DNA of 64,000 nt, taken from assembly GCA_958510875.1 (NCBI GenBank), contig OY294067.1, positions 248,821,736-248,885,735 on the forward strand. The letters are read 5' to 3'. A model generated the notes under the pieces. That model was given only the letters and a program-made list of their open reading frames with translations. It did not search any database and was not told the DNA's origin. The position numbers were made by a program, and so were the translations under genes. This DNA comes from Endomychus coccineus (Eukaryota > Arthropoda > Insecta > Coleoptera > Endomychidae). Below, piece after piece: positions 1 through 11,699 of this stretch (position 1 is its first letter; each line of letters begins with the position of its first letter).

Positions 1-129
1 CTACAACGACCACATCGTTTGGATCTGAAATATCATTCTAGTTTCTTTTATTCATGATCGCTTCTTTCAAATATGTTTCTTTTTTTACCATCAAACTTAT
101 TTATTAATATGCTATCAACATTTATGCAG

Positions 130-339
130 ATATCTGCGGAAACTTACTCATCACCTCACAGTGACGTACTAACAAGTGGTAACGAGACTGGTAGCTGCAA
201 TCTTCCACCAGCTGGTAGTGCTCTTTCTGCTCACCATGAAATTCAATTATTAAGAGAACAGCTGGAGCAACAAAATCAACAAACGCAAGCCGCTATGGCA
301 CAACTTCAACTTACAAGAGAACAACTCACGTCTGAGAAG
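130..339 (+). CDS. NOS1AP/CAPON-like gene, internal coiled-coil exon
   Basis: The exon lies between an acceptor (tttatgcag, ending at 129) and a strong donor (gtaagttc, from 340), phase 0 at both ends, giving 70 codons. It encodes a serine/glycine-rich lead followed by a Q-rich helix with the core IQLLREQLEQQNQQTQAAM and then LQLTREQLTSEK. This pattern, continued by the next exon, matches the coiled coil that follows the N-terminal PTB domain in NOS1AP/CAPON, an adaptor that links neuronal nitric oxide synthase and other partners to membrane-associated complexes. The PTB-domain exons must lie upstream of the window. The call rests on my recollection of the family, not a search. The in-frame ATGs upstream of the acceptor are intronic. 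Confidence 0.7.
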
Positions 340-605
340 GTAAGTTCATGCTCCCATTATTGCTTTTAGTTAGTTTCAGTACTTAGTTTAGTCATTCCAC
401 AGCTGGTACCGATAATACTTTGACCTTTAGTTCAAACGTATAACAATTACATTCGGATTTTCCCAATATTTGATTTTTTATTCAGAAAACAAGATTAATT
501 TCGATCTCATTTCATCGCTAATAAATTGATGAAATGTGGCCAGATGATGAGTCATCAACAGTCAATATTGTACCTGAATAATCATTATTAATTTCTTTCA
601 AACAG
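340..605 (+). other. Short intron of the NOS1AP-like gene
   Basis: Begins GTAAGT and ends in a pyrimidine-rich tract and aacag. It joins two phase-0 exons. No feature is seen inside it. Confidence 0.7.
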
Positions 606-755
606 AGCGCTAGAGTGGAAGCACAAACAAGAACGCACCAACTTCTTGTTCACAACAGGGAACTTTTGGACCACATAGCCGCTTTAGTATCACATTTGCA
701 GGGAGGGGAAAATGCCAGTACTCAACACACTCCAGCTCATGTCACATTACCACAG
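606..755 (+). CDS. NOS1AP/CAPON-like gene, second coiled-coil exon
   Basis: Acceptor tttcaaacag and donor cag|gtattt enclose 50 codons, phase 0 at both ends. The product begins SARVEAQTRTHQLLVHNREL and continues DHIAALVSHLQ before a short Thr/Pro linker ending HVTLPQ. The EAQ.R.HQLL..N..LL.HI..LV pattern is the most recognisable part of the NOS1AP coiled coil and is the main reason for the gene call. It continues the helix of exon 130-339 in frame. The next coding exon begins about 20.4 kb downstream, again in phase 0. Confidence 0.72.
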
Positions 756-2460
756 GTATTTTTAGGAAGTTTGATATCTTCTACTATGCTATTATATTTT
801 TAAATGTGAAGCTTGTTGTTTGCTGATGGTTGTGTATGATTTTGCAATGCAAATGATTTCTTTCATTTTGATTTAAAATAATATTTCCTGTTTTTATTTG
901 AGTATTTATTAATTTTATGAAAACTGAGAGTGTATATTCCAATGATTATTTCGGGAATTCGGTATGTCGGATAACGATCTGTATCCGGGAATTTACTCTT
1001 TGTGTAAATAATATGTATTCAAAGAAACTATGATCAGGCATCACGTCTATCGTATTTTTATAATGACCTTGAGTTAATAATGCAAAAAAATTGTTAGCTC
1101 CATTTTATCTTATTTGAGCTGGAATGAATTTTCCATTTCAGCGCACAATCTCACCGATTCAATTTTTCGATTGTATTTAGATTTGGGGAAGTTATGACAA
1201 AAAACTACGTTTTTCACAACAAAATAATTCCATGCGTATACAATATTAACTCGCTCTAACATTTCTGCCATTCAATATATTGAAATAAAAATTCCGGGAA
1301 GTTATTCAATAAGCTCAAGCGATTCTAACTGTTTTTTAAAAGATTGATTTGATTTTTTTAGATATGATAAAATACACAGGCAATTTTCAATAAAGCGATT
1401 TTCTCACTTCTGCGAATAAACGAGTCTAGGGAATTTTATGAATTCAAGATTAAATACATATGGTTTCAAAGCTTAGAATTTAAGGGAGTTTTCAAACCTC
1501 TCAAAGATGTGAATTGCGACTTTCTCATTAGCACCGCGTTCAACGCGAGACTGCGAACTCAATCTTATTAGGGATAGTAATCATGTAATTTAACAATTAA
1601 TTCAACATTTGAATATTTAGGGAAACCAAAAACGTGTCCGTCAACTATAGTAAACAATTCTTCTAATAGCTATACATCTTCATAATCTTGGTTATTTTCA
1701 TTACTTGGTTTATGACAAATTAAACATAAATTTGCCCAATCAAAATTAGGTTTTTCAGACACATTGAGATATCCCCTGATGAACTAAGGTACCCATGATT
1801 TGATTATTTGCTATACTCTTTTAGCTGTCCTTCCATTATTCACAATTCATTTTCGCGTAATAATAATATAAATAAATAGCATAAATGAACATCTGAACCA
1901 AAATAGAAACTCCAGACTTTGGTTATTTCCTAAGATTCAAAAAACATAATTTAAGCCCTAATAAAAACGCAATAACTTTACGCGAAATTAAATACAAGAA
2001 TAGCACTAAATTAGATTTTATGATTGACTCATTCATCTCTAAAGAATTGAAAAATAATGAACTTTGTTAGAACGCCCGAGTCAAATTAAATTGATACTAC
2101 ATTCCCCTTCATAGGCAATTACAATGACTTAAAATAAGAATTCGGTTAAATTCCTTAATGCAATTAACTGAAACTTGAAAACTGATGACAACGCCATCTG
2201 CAGCCATTATAAGATTGACCCCTCGAATTCTGTGTTTCCTGCTCAGCAATGACTTCTTGAATTAGGTTAAGCACGTGCAACCTTTTAACTTCATGAGGGA
2301 AATTTTATTATGTTTGTTGTATACAATGTGTTTGCATTCTTGGAATTTTTTTAATACACAATATGGACATCTTGTAATTATCTGACGAGTAAGTAACCTT
2401 CAAAATTAAAAAATACTCTTCCATCAAATTCAACTTTTTCGTTTATTTACTTACGGGTCT
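756..2460. other. Intron DNA, nothing recognised
   Basis: The start of the 20.4 kb NOS1AP-like intron. It is AT-rich with stops in all frames, and I see no protein, RNA or repeat signature. Confidence 0.5.
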
Positions 2461-2501
2461 GCACTGATGATGACTCTTTGTTAGAGTCAAAAGCGCTTTG
2501 C
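2461..2501 (+). ncRNA. Hammerhead ribozyme-like motif (degenerate)
   Basis: GCA (2461-2463) precedes CTGATGA (2464-2470). Next come one extra T, a 6-bp stem II (GACTCT/AGAGTC, loop TTGTT), AAAA where GAAA is expected (2489-2492), the palindrome AGCGCT as stem III, T as the NUH base, and TGC, which pairs with GCA. The layout is that of a type I hammerhead with a minimal stem III. The G-to-A change in the essential GAAA predicts no activity. It is probably a relic of a PLE terminal repeat. Confidence 0.45.
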
Positions 2502-3389
2502 TATGATTTTATAAATAAAATTTTTTCATGAAACACAAAATTCTTCCTTATCATATAAATAAAACTAACACATAATTGTACTACATGCTGGTTCAGGCGA
2601 GCTAAGCGATAATTTAGAATAAAGCAGACTACAAAGCGCGCAAAAATCGTGCTTTCAAATTATCGAACTCTAAAATTGGACATAGATATTTAAATATCAA
2701 GGGAGGAAGCTGCCTCTTTTCCCCCCGCAGATTACTTCACTTTAGTGGAATGTATATAATTTTTCCTACTACCTTTTATGCCCATTTCCAAGAATGATCT
2801 TTGTATTCTTTTTTTTGTTAAATATAACATTTAGTATACATTACAGAGACTGGCGTTGTTTAAACATAGTGATATTTTTTTTATTTCTATCATGAAAATT
2901 ATCAATGAAAAATGGAATATGAAGCTGAGGATAGACATATTATAATCTGCCAATTCAATCTCGAGAAAAATACGGGAAAGAGTACGAGCTTTTTAAAAAA
3001 TGGCTGGAGGAAAATCGAAACTTGATAATTTTGTTGGAGATTTCACCTCCTTAAGGGACGTAAAGTTAACTTTACCTCACTAGGGAAGAAAGTGCTGTTT
3101 TCTACCCTAATTCAGGGGTAGTAAACATCAGTAAACATTCTTTTCTAAGAGGGTAGTAGGATAAAATCATGAATACCGAAATCTGAGCAACTATGTTTTT
3201 AGATAGTGATGAAAAACATTTATGTTTTAAATAATTCCTAAAACGTAACTTTCGGAAGTTGGAGAATTAAACTTGAATTTACTCAAAACATGTAATATTT
3301 AATTTAGAATTAATGCTGACAGTTTTTTCACAATACTATAGCAATCTTAAAGCTAGAAGTTGTCAAGTAAGGCTAAATCTAAAATTATG

Positions 3390-4250
3390 TCCTCATATAT
3401 GTGAAATCAATCTGAATGTGATACAAAGTGAGAGATGGGGTAGACAATGGTTTAGGTGGTAGTCGAAATTGTCAAAATTATTGGCAAGTGGTGAATTATA
3501 TGTATCGATTTTGTCATTTAGTATTATGTCACTATTGTGTTTTGAATGTTTTAAAATTTCTATGGATTCTAGAATATTGAGTCTATGTCCTTTTTCTTGG
3601 ATAGATAAAATATCAGGATTAAGGCTGAAATTATGATTATGTTCCAATAGGTGATTCGCATAATAAGAGTCCTATTATTAGAGCCTGTCACTTCCCAAAT
3701 GTTCGTGTAAACTTACACTGAAACAGTTTGTTCTATGTACAAGGCATTACAGTCAGGACACCTTAGCCTGTAAACTCCAGATTTCTTTAATCTTTAATTT
3801 ATCTTTTTTAGATTTTAAATTTTTAATTATTTTTTTTTAAAACCGACGTTTTATTCTGATTTTTTATAAATTGAGATATTTATTGTGACTGTTTACCGAA
3901 TTATGTAAGGCACGCAAAATTGGATTTGGTATTATTATTAATCTGTTGATAAATCACGTTTAGAGCTTTTTTATTAAGTCTATTTTGGAGTATTTCATTT
4001 ATTATCAATGATTCTGTTCAAGTCTCAATGGAAGATACCTTTACCTAATGACATTTTAACTCTTCTATGTATCATAGTGTTACATGCTGCCAACTTGTGA
4101 ATTAATTCTAGATTAAATGCTACATGTTTTGTGTACTTTTGATTTAATTCTTCACCTTCTGGAAGTTAAAATGATTTTGCACTGCTTAAACGCGGTAATT
4201 AAATCACTGGATATGTTTATAAAATCCGAATCAGCTTGAAAGATTCATTG
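3390..4250 (-). mobile_element. Penelope-like element fragment with GIY-YIG remnant
   Basis: On the minus strand, around 3720-3790, the frame reads KSGVYRLRCPDCNALYIEQT. This is the GIY..YIG start of a PLE endonuclease, with the YIG glycine replaced by E. A later segment (3393-3647) reads GHRLNILESIEILKHSK, the typical C-terminal part carrying the catalytic-region glutamate. Upstream remnants (4030-4180) resemble the linker between reverse transcriptase and endonuclease. Frameshifts and stops break it throughout, so it is a dead copy. Confidence 0.7.
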
Positions 4251-4259
4251 TCTATTATA

Positions 4260-5055
4260 AATTAAAGTTACGTCCACGTTATTATCTCCCTTAATATCCA
4301 AATATTGTATGATCAATTGTTAAATTATATAATTACTCCCCCGAGTATAACACGAGTGCTTGCAAAGCACCGTCTTGAACACATTATTAAGGGGACAGCA
4401 CGCCGCGACTCACATCTTTGAGCGGCTTGAACAGCTTCAAACATTTCAACTTTGAAAGTATCCAGGAAACTGAATTCTAAGCTCTAAAATCATATAATAA
4501 GATATAATTCACTTCGAATTTATGAAATTCTTTCGATTAATTCTTGTGCACAAATGATAAAATCGCTTTATTAAAAATTTGGAGTGCTTATTATAATAAA
4601 GGAACAAAAATATACACCCGAATAAATCGTTTGAACATTATAATCGCTCAAGTTTATTGAATAACAACTCGAAATTTTTATTTTCATCGTTCGAGCAGGA
4701 AAAAAGTTAGAGCTTATCAAAGTTATAAACGTACGGAAATATATCCCTGTGAAAAAAAACTTAATTTTCCGTGTAAAATTTATATTTCTTACAATCCAAT
4801 TCGAATGGTTCATAAGAGGAGCGCAAAATGATGAAACGTATCGATTCATACCAAAATCATCTTCTACCCTGGAAGTAGAGGGTGTCTCGAAAACTAAACT
4901 CATCTGTGAATATCTTCATTCTAATAAGAATACACATCGAACATAGTACGAAAAATTCTGCTGTCTGAATTTTGTGAGAAAAAAAATGTTCAGTTGTACA
5001 ATATAATGAAAAATCGGAACATGTCCTAAGTCGCATTTTTATATTCATTCAATGT
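4260..5055. other. Intron DNA, nothing recognised
   Basis: AT-rich DNA with only short overlapping open frames on both strands around 4571-5048. None resembles a known protein or is bounded by convincing splice sites. Confidence 0.4.
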
Positions 5056-5059
5056 ACAA

Positions 5060-6190
5060 TGTATGACTCCAATTGTCGGCCTCAATGAGAGCCCTTGAAG
5101 CTCTAGTCGGATTACCAACACTAGACTTATATATACAATACACTGGACCAAAATACACTACTGTCGTGGATACTAAGCGATTTTAAGTGAGGTTATCTCT
5201 AAATGCTCCATAATAGAGATGAAGCAAGATATCATGATCCCAGCTATATGTCTCACTTCTCCCAAAATCCTCATCCCGGATATAGGAGATTGGTGTAACG
5301 AAACTCTCACCTTGCCACCAGATGGGCTCGTATGGTTCACAGATGGGTCCAAGGTAGGTCAGGCTTCTGGGGCGGGAGTTTACCTAAAAAGGCCAAAGAT
5401 CACTATCTCAGAGACTCAAGGCGCGTTTTTTCAGGCGGAGGTCTGCGCAATATTGACGTGTGTCTTGGAAAACCTGCGAAGAAACTATGTAAATATATTT
5501 GCCGGTTCTGGGGGGAGCACTCAAATCATCCAGAGTCACATCAAGGCTTGTCAAATAATGCAGAGATACACTAGCTGAAGTAGCCAGGAGGAATAAAGTT
5601 CAACTCATCTGGGTTTCTGCACAGTGGAGTTGAAGGAAATGAAATGGCCGAATCCCTGGCCAGGCGAGGGTCGTCTGGCGCCCCTGTCGGACCGGAGCCA
5701 ATGGTTGCTTCATCAAATTGCGTGGGGGTCTCGCCCTTCTGGGTCAACTGATGGAAAAGTGGTTTGAACTGTGGAGAGAATCACCACGCATGAGGCAGGC
5801 CAAGCTCTTCATCAAAGAACCTGTGCATAGTCTCACAAAGAAACTCTATTCTCTGAACAGGAGGGACATCAAAGAGATGACTGGAATCCCAATCGGTCAC
5901 TATCGTCTTAGCAAACACCTTCATACTATGGGCATTGCAGAAGATCCTATATGAAGGAAATACAGAGAAGCATAAGAAACTGCCTCTCACATCTTGTTGA
6001 AATGTACTGCATTGGCATTCCTCACGCACCTTCACTCCGAAGAATCAAAACTACTCCCAGAAGGACTTATGGAAGCCAGCGTTGGTTCTGGGTTCTGGCG
6101 GGCCACATACTTGCTAGAATATAATAGGCTTCTGACCAAGGGGTGCAGAATGGGTGCAACTAATGATGATGATGACTCCAGTTAATTCGA
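5060..6190 (+). mobile_element. Non-LTR retrotransposon fragment with RNase H domain (R1/I-type)
   Basis: The frame from about 5219 reads GLVWFTDGSKVGQASGAGVY and then FFQAEVCAIL, the first two catalytic blocks (D and E) of the RNase H domain at the C terminus of I/R1/LOA-type LINE ORF2. Further on, with frameshifts, comes a PGHSGVEGNEMADSLARRG-like block (about 5620-5670), followed by a basic C-terminal tail. The preceding 5060-5200 resembles the end of the RT. The 3' end shows a GATGATGATGA run near 6165. The copy is 5'-truncated and frameshifted. Clade placement is tentative. Confidence 0.7.
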
Positions 6191-6194
6191 TTTT

Positions 6195-7360
6195 ACATTG
6201 ATAGAATATGTTGAAATATTCAGCTTGTGGGAATAAATAACTATTCAAAGTTTGCTAATTCTTTCTAATAATGGTTTGGAACCTCAGTCGATCATGATTT
6301 ATATTTTATTAATGTAAAACACATGACATACCAGATGTTTTAAACTGACAAAAAATCAGCTAGTTATTGTAGAACACAAAACAAACACGTGTCCTGCAGG
6401 AACAGTTTAGTAGCTTTCGCCACACCCTTTTATCTTTAAGTTGGGAGTTCTACTTTTTGCTCCCCCTTGGTAATAGCAATAATAATAAAATCTTCAAAAT
6501 ATTTAAAAAAACTATATTATAATACATAACTAAGTGATGTAATGTATATAATGAAGAAGCTTCAGTGTCAAACTCTTATTGTTTTAAAATAATGAACTAG
6601 ACTTTAATATATTTATGGTTCGGATAGCTATTGGTGGATTTAATACCTTACAAAATCATGATCAAATATGATCCTACTTATATTCTCTCATTGCAATTTC
6701 CAAGATTGGTGAAATAGAATGAAAAGTGGAATTCTTCCCTTTTAATTTTTTATTCGGATATAACATTTGAGTTTCTGGTTTTGAATAGTTCATTTCAAAT
6801 AAAGCAAACAGGTAAGTACGCTACATGTATTATGGAAGATGACATGCGACCTTTTGCGTTCAAAGTAATGTGTTTTGATCACGTGACATGATACGCTGTC
6901 AGCATGCTACATCACATTGCATATTATAATGTACATTGGAGATATTACGATTCACCTATTTCACAAAACAGAATTGCAGCTACCTTCAATAATTTCAATT
7001 TATTAGATTCATTGATATTAGAGGAAGCACGAACAACTGTACCAAACAAATCATATTTCATTAACTTCGTAGCAGCAGAAACTTGAAACCAATTTGTTGT
7101 AAGACAAGTATGTCAAATCATTCTCTGCCATTCAAAACTGCATGCTGATATCGAATCATGAAATATGGGCTCCGTCATACATACCAAGATTGCACCCATA
7201 GTGGTCTACTCAACCATGGACTTATCCCATGAATGGACATATTTTATGTATCTTGAATAGTAGACTTCCACGGATAGCTAATCTTGAAAAATCTTGGCTT
7301 CCGGATGAATTCCGCGTCACAATAGCTCGACTTGATGCCAAAAAGCCATAAAGAAATACA
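6195..7360. other. Intron DNA, nothing recognised
   Basis: No gene or clear repeat is seen. A 60-codon open frame at 6904-7086 has no recognisable features. Confidence 0.4.
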
Positions 7361-7364
7361 CTTC

Positions 7365-8080
7365 GCCTAAAATTTCGAATCGACCTGAGCCACAAACCCC
7401 CGCCTGCTTTATCCACTGCCCATCTTATATTGAAAATATAACATATCGAATTTCCAAAATCCTCAAAAAACATAATATTTCTACCCGTTTTTCAACACTT
7501 CCTAAATTATCTCAGTTTTACAAACCTATCAAAGATCCCCTTCCTCCTCTTCACTTAGAAGGTGTTTATAGCATTCTTGTTCTTGTGGTAGAGTCTACAT
7601 TGGTGAAACAGGTCGTACAGTAGCTACTCGTGTGGAAAAACATGAACGCTGTACAAGGCTTCGTGACACCAGTAGATCTGCACTTGCGGAACACAAGTTT
7701 GACACTAATCATCAAATCCTTTTCGAAGATATTAAAATCCTAGCCCGAGCCCCAAACTTCTATTAGCGAAAAATTCTTGGAGCTATAGAAATCCTAAAAC
7801 ATTCAAATAATCTGAACCGTGACTCAGGATATTATATTACCTTCCCAACATTTGGAATCCCATCCTCGAAAATCCCACTTTGCACATGATCATACAACGG
7901 CAGGGTCAGGTGCCAGAACGGAGTTAATCACCGGAATAAAGGCAGTGAACTGTGTAGCGTGAAGGATTTTTCCTACAATAAATACGGCTACAGAAACCAG
8001 TATAACCAGTTTTAGTTCAAGCCTCAAGCCTGCCCTGAAGATGTCACCTGTAATGGTTGGCGAAACGTCGGCATCAAGTC
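7365..8080 (+). mobile_element. Penelope-like element 3' part: GIY-YIG domain and terminal repeat
   Basis: Frames 7420-7850 hold a linker, then a GVYSI..CSCGRVYIGETGRT block (about 7560-7620; one base lost after GVYSI), then RVEKHERCTRLRDTSRSALA and a KILGAIEILKHSN helix. These are the GIY-YIG endonuclease motifs of Penelope-type retroelements, including the glycine-containing YIGETGR and the glutamate helix. About 180 bases downstream is an intact-looking hammerhead motif (8031-8073), as expected for the 3' terminal repeat. A frameshift and an in-frame stop show the copy is inactive. It differs in sequence from the PLE families at 17-61 kb. Confidence 0.8.
8031..8073 (+). ncRNA. Type I hammerhead ribozyme-like motif in PLE terminal repeat
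   Basis: TGCC (8031-8034) and GGCA (8070-8073) form stem I. CTGAAGA (8035-8041) is the first conserved core (position 7 is variable). The sequence from 8042 to 8061 folds into an imperfect stem II. GAAA (8062-8065) is the second core. Counting its last A, ACGT is a minimal palindromic stem III. C8069 is the base 5' of the predicted cleavage site. All invariant bases are present apart from an extra T after CTGAAGA that is common to every copy in this window. Confidence 0.6.
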
Positions 8081-8274
8081 GAGCTATTTGTGATTTTCCA
8101 ATATTTTATGTAATAGATGGAACATCTGTTAGCGCTGTTATTTGAACAATCGGTGCAAAAACAGTGAGACAGTGAGTTAGTCTTATCAATGAAAACGCAT
8201 AATGAACTGTAAAAGAATTCACAATATGGATATTCCTAAACTATAGCACTATGAAAAGAAACAATCATCTTTAT

Positions 8275-8515
8275 CCACTGTTACTGCCTGTAAATACTAT
8301 TTGAAACTGATAGTGTAATAACGCATTGCCCTCAGCTGAATATAAATTTGAATTCATTAAAATGCCTTTTCGCTTATCATTTTCATCTTTCTTGAATTAC
8401 CAAGGAATTTGTCGTTACTGTTTCAAGAGTGATAAACTAGCTTGAAAAATGATGTGACCTGTATTTAAAATATGTTCTGCTAATGCTGATTTTCAAATTA
8501 CATTTTTTCGATGAT
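8275..8515 (-). mobile_element. PLE family 2 fragment (no coding frame left)
   Basis: The segment is colinear with 17830-18075, 25650-25915, 49850-50030 and 59020-59340. It shares the runs TTACCCTCAGCTG-like, AATTGCTTTTTCG-like and ATATGTTCGGCTAATGCTGATTTTC-like. In the 25.6 kb copy this is the region just after the GIY-YIG domain, read on the minus strand. Confidence 0.6.
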
Positions 8516-8778
8516 CTTTTCTGGAACCCTATTCGGCCTATTGTGACACCATCCTTCTTCAAAAACCCTCCCAAAGCACATGTTTCTCATCACCCTTGTT
8601 CTAGCATGTAGGTTGCAGAAAGGAAAACGGAAACCTATTCATTTTATTGTAATAGTAGTATGAATGATTCCTATTGCCAACTGATTCTTCTCACCTTTGT
8701 CTTATAATCTAGAACCCTAAGTAGCTATCTTATTGGATATGTGTTTCAGCCATCGTCTGAAACTGAGTAAAAATGTTA

Positions 8779-8782
8779 TATT

Positions 8783-8847
<65 letters not shown>

Positions 8848-8851
8848 ATCT
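8779..8851 (+). repeat. (TC)n microsatellite
   Basis: About 73 bases of TC dinucleotides interrupted by a few TA. The open frames over it are translations of the repeat (LSLSLS) and are not genes. Confidence 0.95.
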
Positions 8852-9490
8852 CTTGGTTCATGTTTCTTTGGAGGAACCAGTTTGCCTGCAGTGTTTATGT
8901 ATTATTTCCTTCATTCTTATCTTGTTTCTCCTGGTTTCTTTTCCACTTCTTACAAATTGTTTACCTTTTCTTTCTTCTGCTGTCTTCTCTGCCGAACTTT
9001 TGCCTAAAAAAAAATCGAAGGGACAAAAGCTTTTCAGGGAAGACAATAACTACATTGCTTTGATCACTACTTACGATCATCACCAATAACATCTCGCAAT
9101 AACACTGATGTTTTATGTTTGCAGTACTTTCTCGGTTTTCTTCACCAATATTATCTGAACAAAAGCAAGGATCTATCTCGCCTTCTGAACGATCGGTGCT
9201 TTTATTTCAACTGACAACTAGGCTTCTCTACTTCTTTAGCTTGAGCATTGATCAATATATCAATGGCTTAAATAACGCTCTCGGTTTATTTTTTGAAGTT
9301 AGGAGACAATAGCGGCTATATGAAACAGATGTCAGTTTTACCTCTAACAGACTCAAACATGACTTTGAATAAGAACTGCCTATGGAGTAATGCATAGCTA
9401 TGTGTAAGACAATCCCATTTACAATGGAATCACGAAGCTGGTTTTTGCACCAAACAATTTTAGTACAGTTATTTAAAGATTTTATTTCGT

Positions 9491-9799
9491 AATATCTTTG
9501 TACAGTTGATCTTTGTCTGAAACTTGTTGCAAAATGTTTTTGATGTCATAAGAATCATTGGTCACCCAGTCTCACCATCGGAAATTGGCACAACAATTGT
9601 TTTATTAACAAATTGATCGTTTATGAACAATTTAAATTAACAAATTTTCCAGATCCCAAAAAAAATTGCTATTGTGAGACAGAAATACCCATTCGGGGGT
9701 TTGTTAATAAAACAATTTCCCATGGTGAGACTGAGTAACCAATGATTCGTAGGACATCAAAAACATGTTTCAGACAAAGATCAACTGTACAAAGATATT
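9491..9799. mobile_element. Foldback/MITE with about 100-bp inverted arms
   Basis: The left arm (9491-9612) starts AATATCTTTGTACAGTTGAT. The right arm (about 9700-9799) is its reverse complement, ending at ATCAACTGTACAAAGATATT. The arms include TTTGTCTGAAAC, AATCATTGGT, AGTCTCACCAT and TTTTATTAACAAA in matching order, with two small indels in the left arm. The loop is about 90 bases and there is no coding capacity. The structure is that of a short non-autonomous DNA element or foldback. Confidence 0.8.
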
Positions 9800-10884
9800 C
9801 CAATAGTTGCCGTTTTCTCGTCTAAAATGACTGTACTATTTAGAAGCCTTTCTCATTGTCGCAAAGTGTCATCATCTCATTTTTGAAGAGCGTGGCCTTC
9901 AGCAGGTTCTTGCACGAATTCCTTCAATTGTTTGCTTTATGTTCCTATATCAAAGTGAACTGACCGGAACGATGTTCTATCTTTTTGTCGAAAATGCTCA
10001 ATTTTCTCATTATAATTAGCCATTTGTTGGGAAAAAACACGTCGTTGATACATAGATTTGTATGTTGTTAGAATTCAATTTGGGGTAACCTAAATTAAAA
10101 TGATAGATTACGAAAAATAACAGTTAGTTGGAATTTGGCATGAATGTTTCGAAAAAAGATAGCTATCGAATGGTGTATGAATCATTCTTAGTAGATCACA
10201 TCTCTCAGTTTTCATCGCCTGTTAAATTACCTGTATACTATAAATGCGTTTTGTTTGTCATAACTGTTGAGCTACTTCAACTGTGATTGTAATCAACTTT
10301 TCTCAGTGCTTAGCATGCTCGCTTCTCTATGGCAATAGAATATTGCTACTTAACGACAATCATTGATCTGTTGCCGTTTGCTACTTAACACAATTACTAT
10401 TCAGCGTTATTTGTGCAGGTCTATACAAAGGATGTGGATAAAGACCGTGTCGTCCTCAAGAACTCTACGATCACCAGATGTTAGGTAAAATTTAAAGGGA
10501 GATTAATGTCAGATCTGATACAAAATCAGTGATCTTTTCAATTTTTTGTTCAATTGAAGTCAAAACTATGATTCTGAAAATCATTTTTTAACGACAAAAA
10601 TTGAGATAAGCTTACCACAATATAATTTACATTCGGTAGAAAATCAGCAAAATGGACTCAAAACTTAATTACCTCACACTTGTTCTATAACAATTTGCAC
10701 ACTGAACGTTTGTACTATCAGTCATTGCAAGGCAACGATGATGATAGAAAATGAATAGATATTGTGAACACATTCTCACAGGATTGTATAATATACAATT
10801 TGGTACTTCATTACTTCGATTTTAAACTAAAATGCCTTTGGATTATCAAACTTCAATAATGTTGATATCGGTATTTTAGTGTAT
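9800..10884. other. Intron DNA, nothing recognised
   Basis: AT-rich sequence between the foldback and the tandem array. No gene or repeat structure was identified. Confidence 0.4.
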
Positions 10885-11690
10885 TATATTGGAAAAAATG
10901 TTGTATGCTTTCAGTAAAAAAAGTAATAAATTTCAACAGTAAAATTTTTAATGAAAATTGTTTATGGCTGTAGTGAAGCAAGTGAGAATTTTTGATGAAA
11001 ATGTTGAATGGGTGAATTAAAACAAAAAATGAGAAATTACTATTGGAAAATTTTTGATGAAAATTATTTATGGCACTAGTAAAATGAATGGGAGATTTTT
11101 ATTAGAGGATCTTTGATGAAAATTTTGTATAGCTATAGTAAAACAAATGAAAATGTTTCATGAAAAGTTTGTATGGCTGTTGTAAAATAAGTGAGTACTA
11201 CTACTTTGTAATATTTGTTTGAAGAAGCTACTGTGTTAGCGAAACAATAGTCACTTTCATTCATCAAACTAGTGAAATTAGAACTTTTAATAGTTATTTT
11301 ATTTATGTGTAGAATGAATTTTAATCATGTAATGGGTGATTCAATAAGTGAGAAATTTCTATTGCAGAATTATTGATGAAAATGTCATATTGCTATAGTA
11401 AAACAAGTGAGACAAACATGTTATATAAATAAAACAAGATGAAATTTCAATTGGAGTATTACTTATGAAAATGTTGTATGGATGTAGTAAAATAAGTAAG
11501 GAATTTCTATTGGAGAATTTTTGGTAAAAATTCTCTATGCCTGTAGTAAGATGAGTAAGAAATTTGTAAGGGACAATTTTTAAAGAACAGTTTCTTTACC
11601 TATAGTAATAGTACAAGTAAGGAGTAAGTATTTGATGAATATTTCGTATGTTTGTAGTAAAAAATTAGTATGGCGAAATTTCGATAAAAC
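10885..11690 (+). repeat. Degenerate tandem array, unit about 60 bp
   Basis: A diverged unit of roughly 60 bases recurs about twelve times. Each unit has a GTATGGCTGTAGTAAAACAA-like part, then AAGTGAGAAATTTCTATTGG-like, then AGAATTTTTGATGAAAATTT-like. Spacing is irregular between about 11210 and 11330, where the array is interrupted. The copies differ by many substitutions and small indels, so the array is old. There is no sustained open frame. Confidence 0.75.
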
Positions 11691-11699
11691 TGTGTATGC

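Noticed and set aside
4571..5048. Overlapping frames on both strands
   Set aside because: Mutually overlapping, AT-driven, with no motif or splice context.
8733..9089. 118- and 96-codon plus frames
   Set aside because: They translate the TC microsatellite (LSLSLS) and run on by chance.
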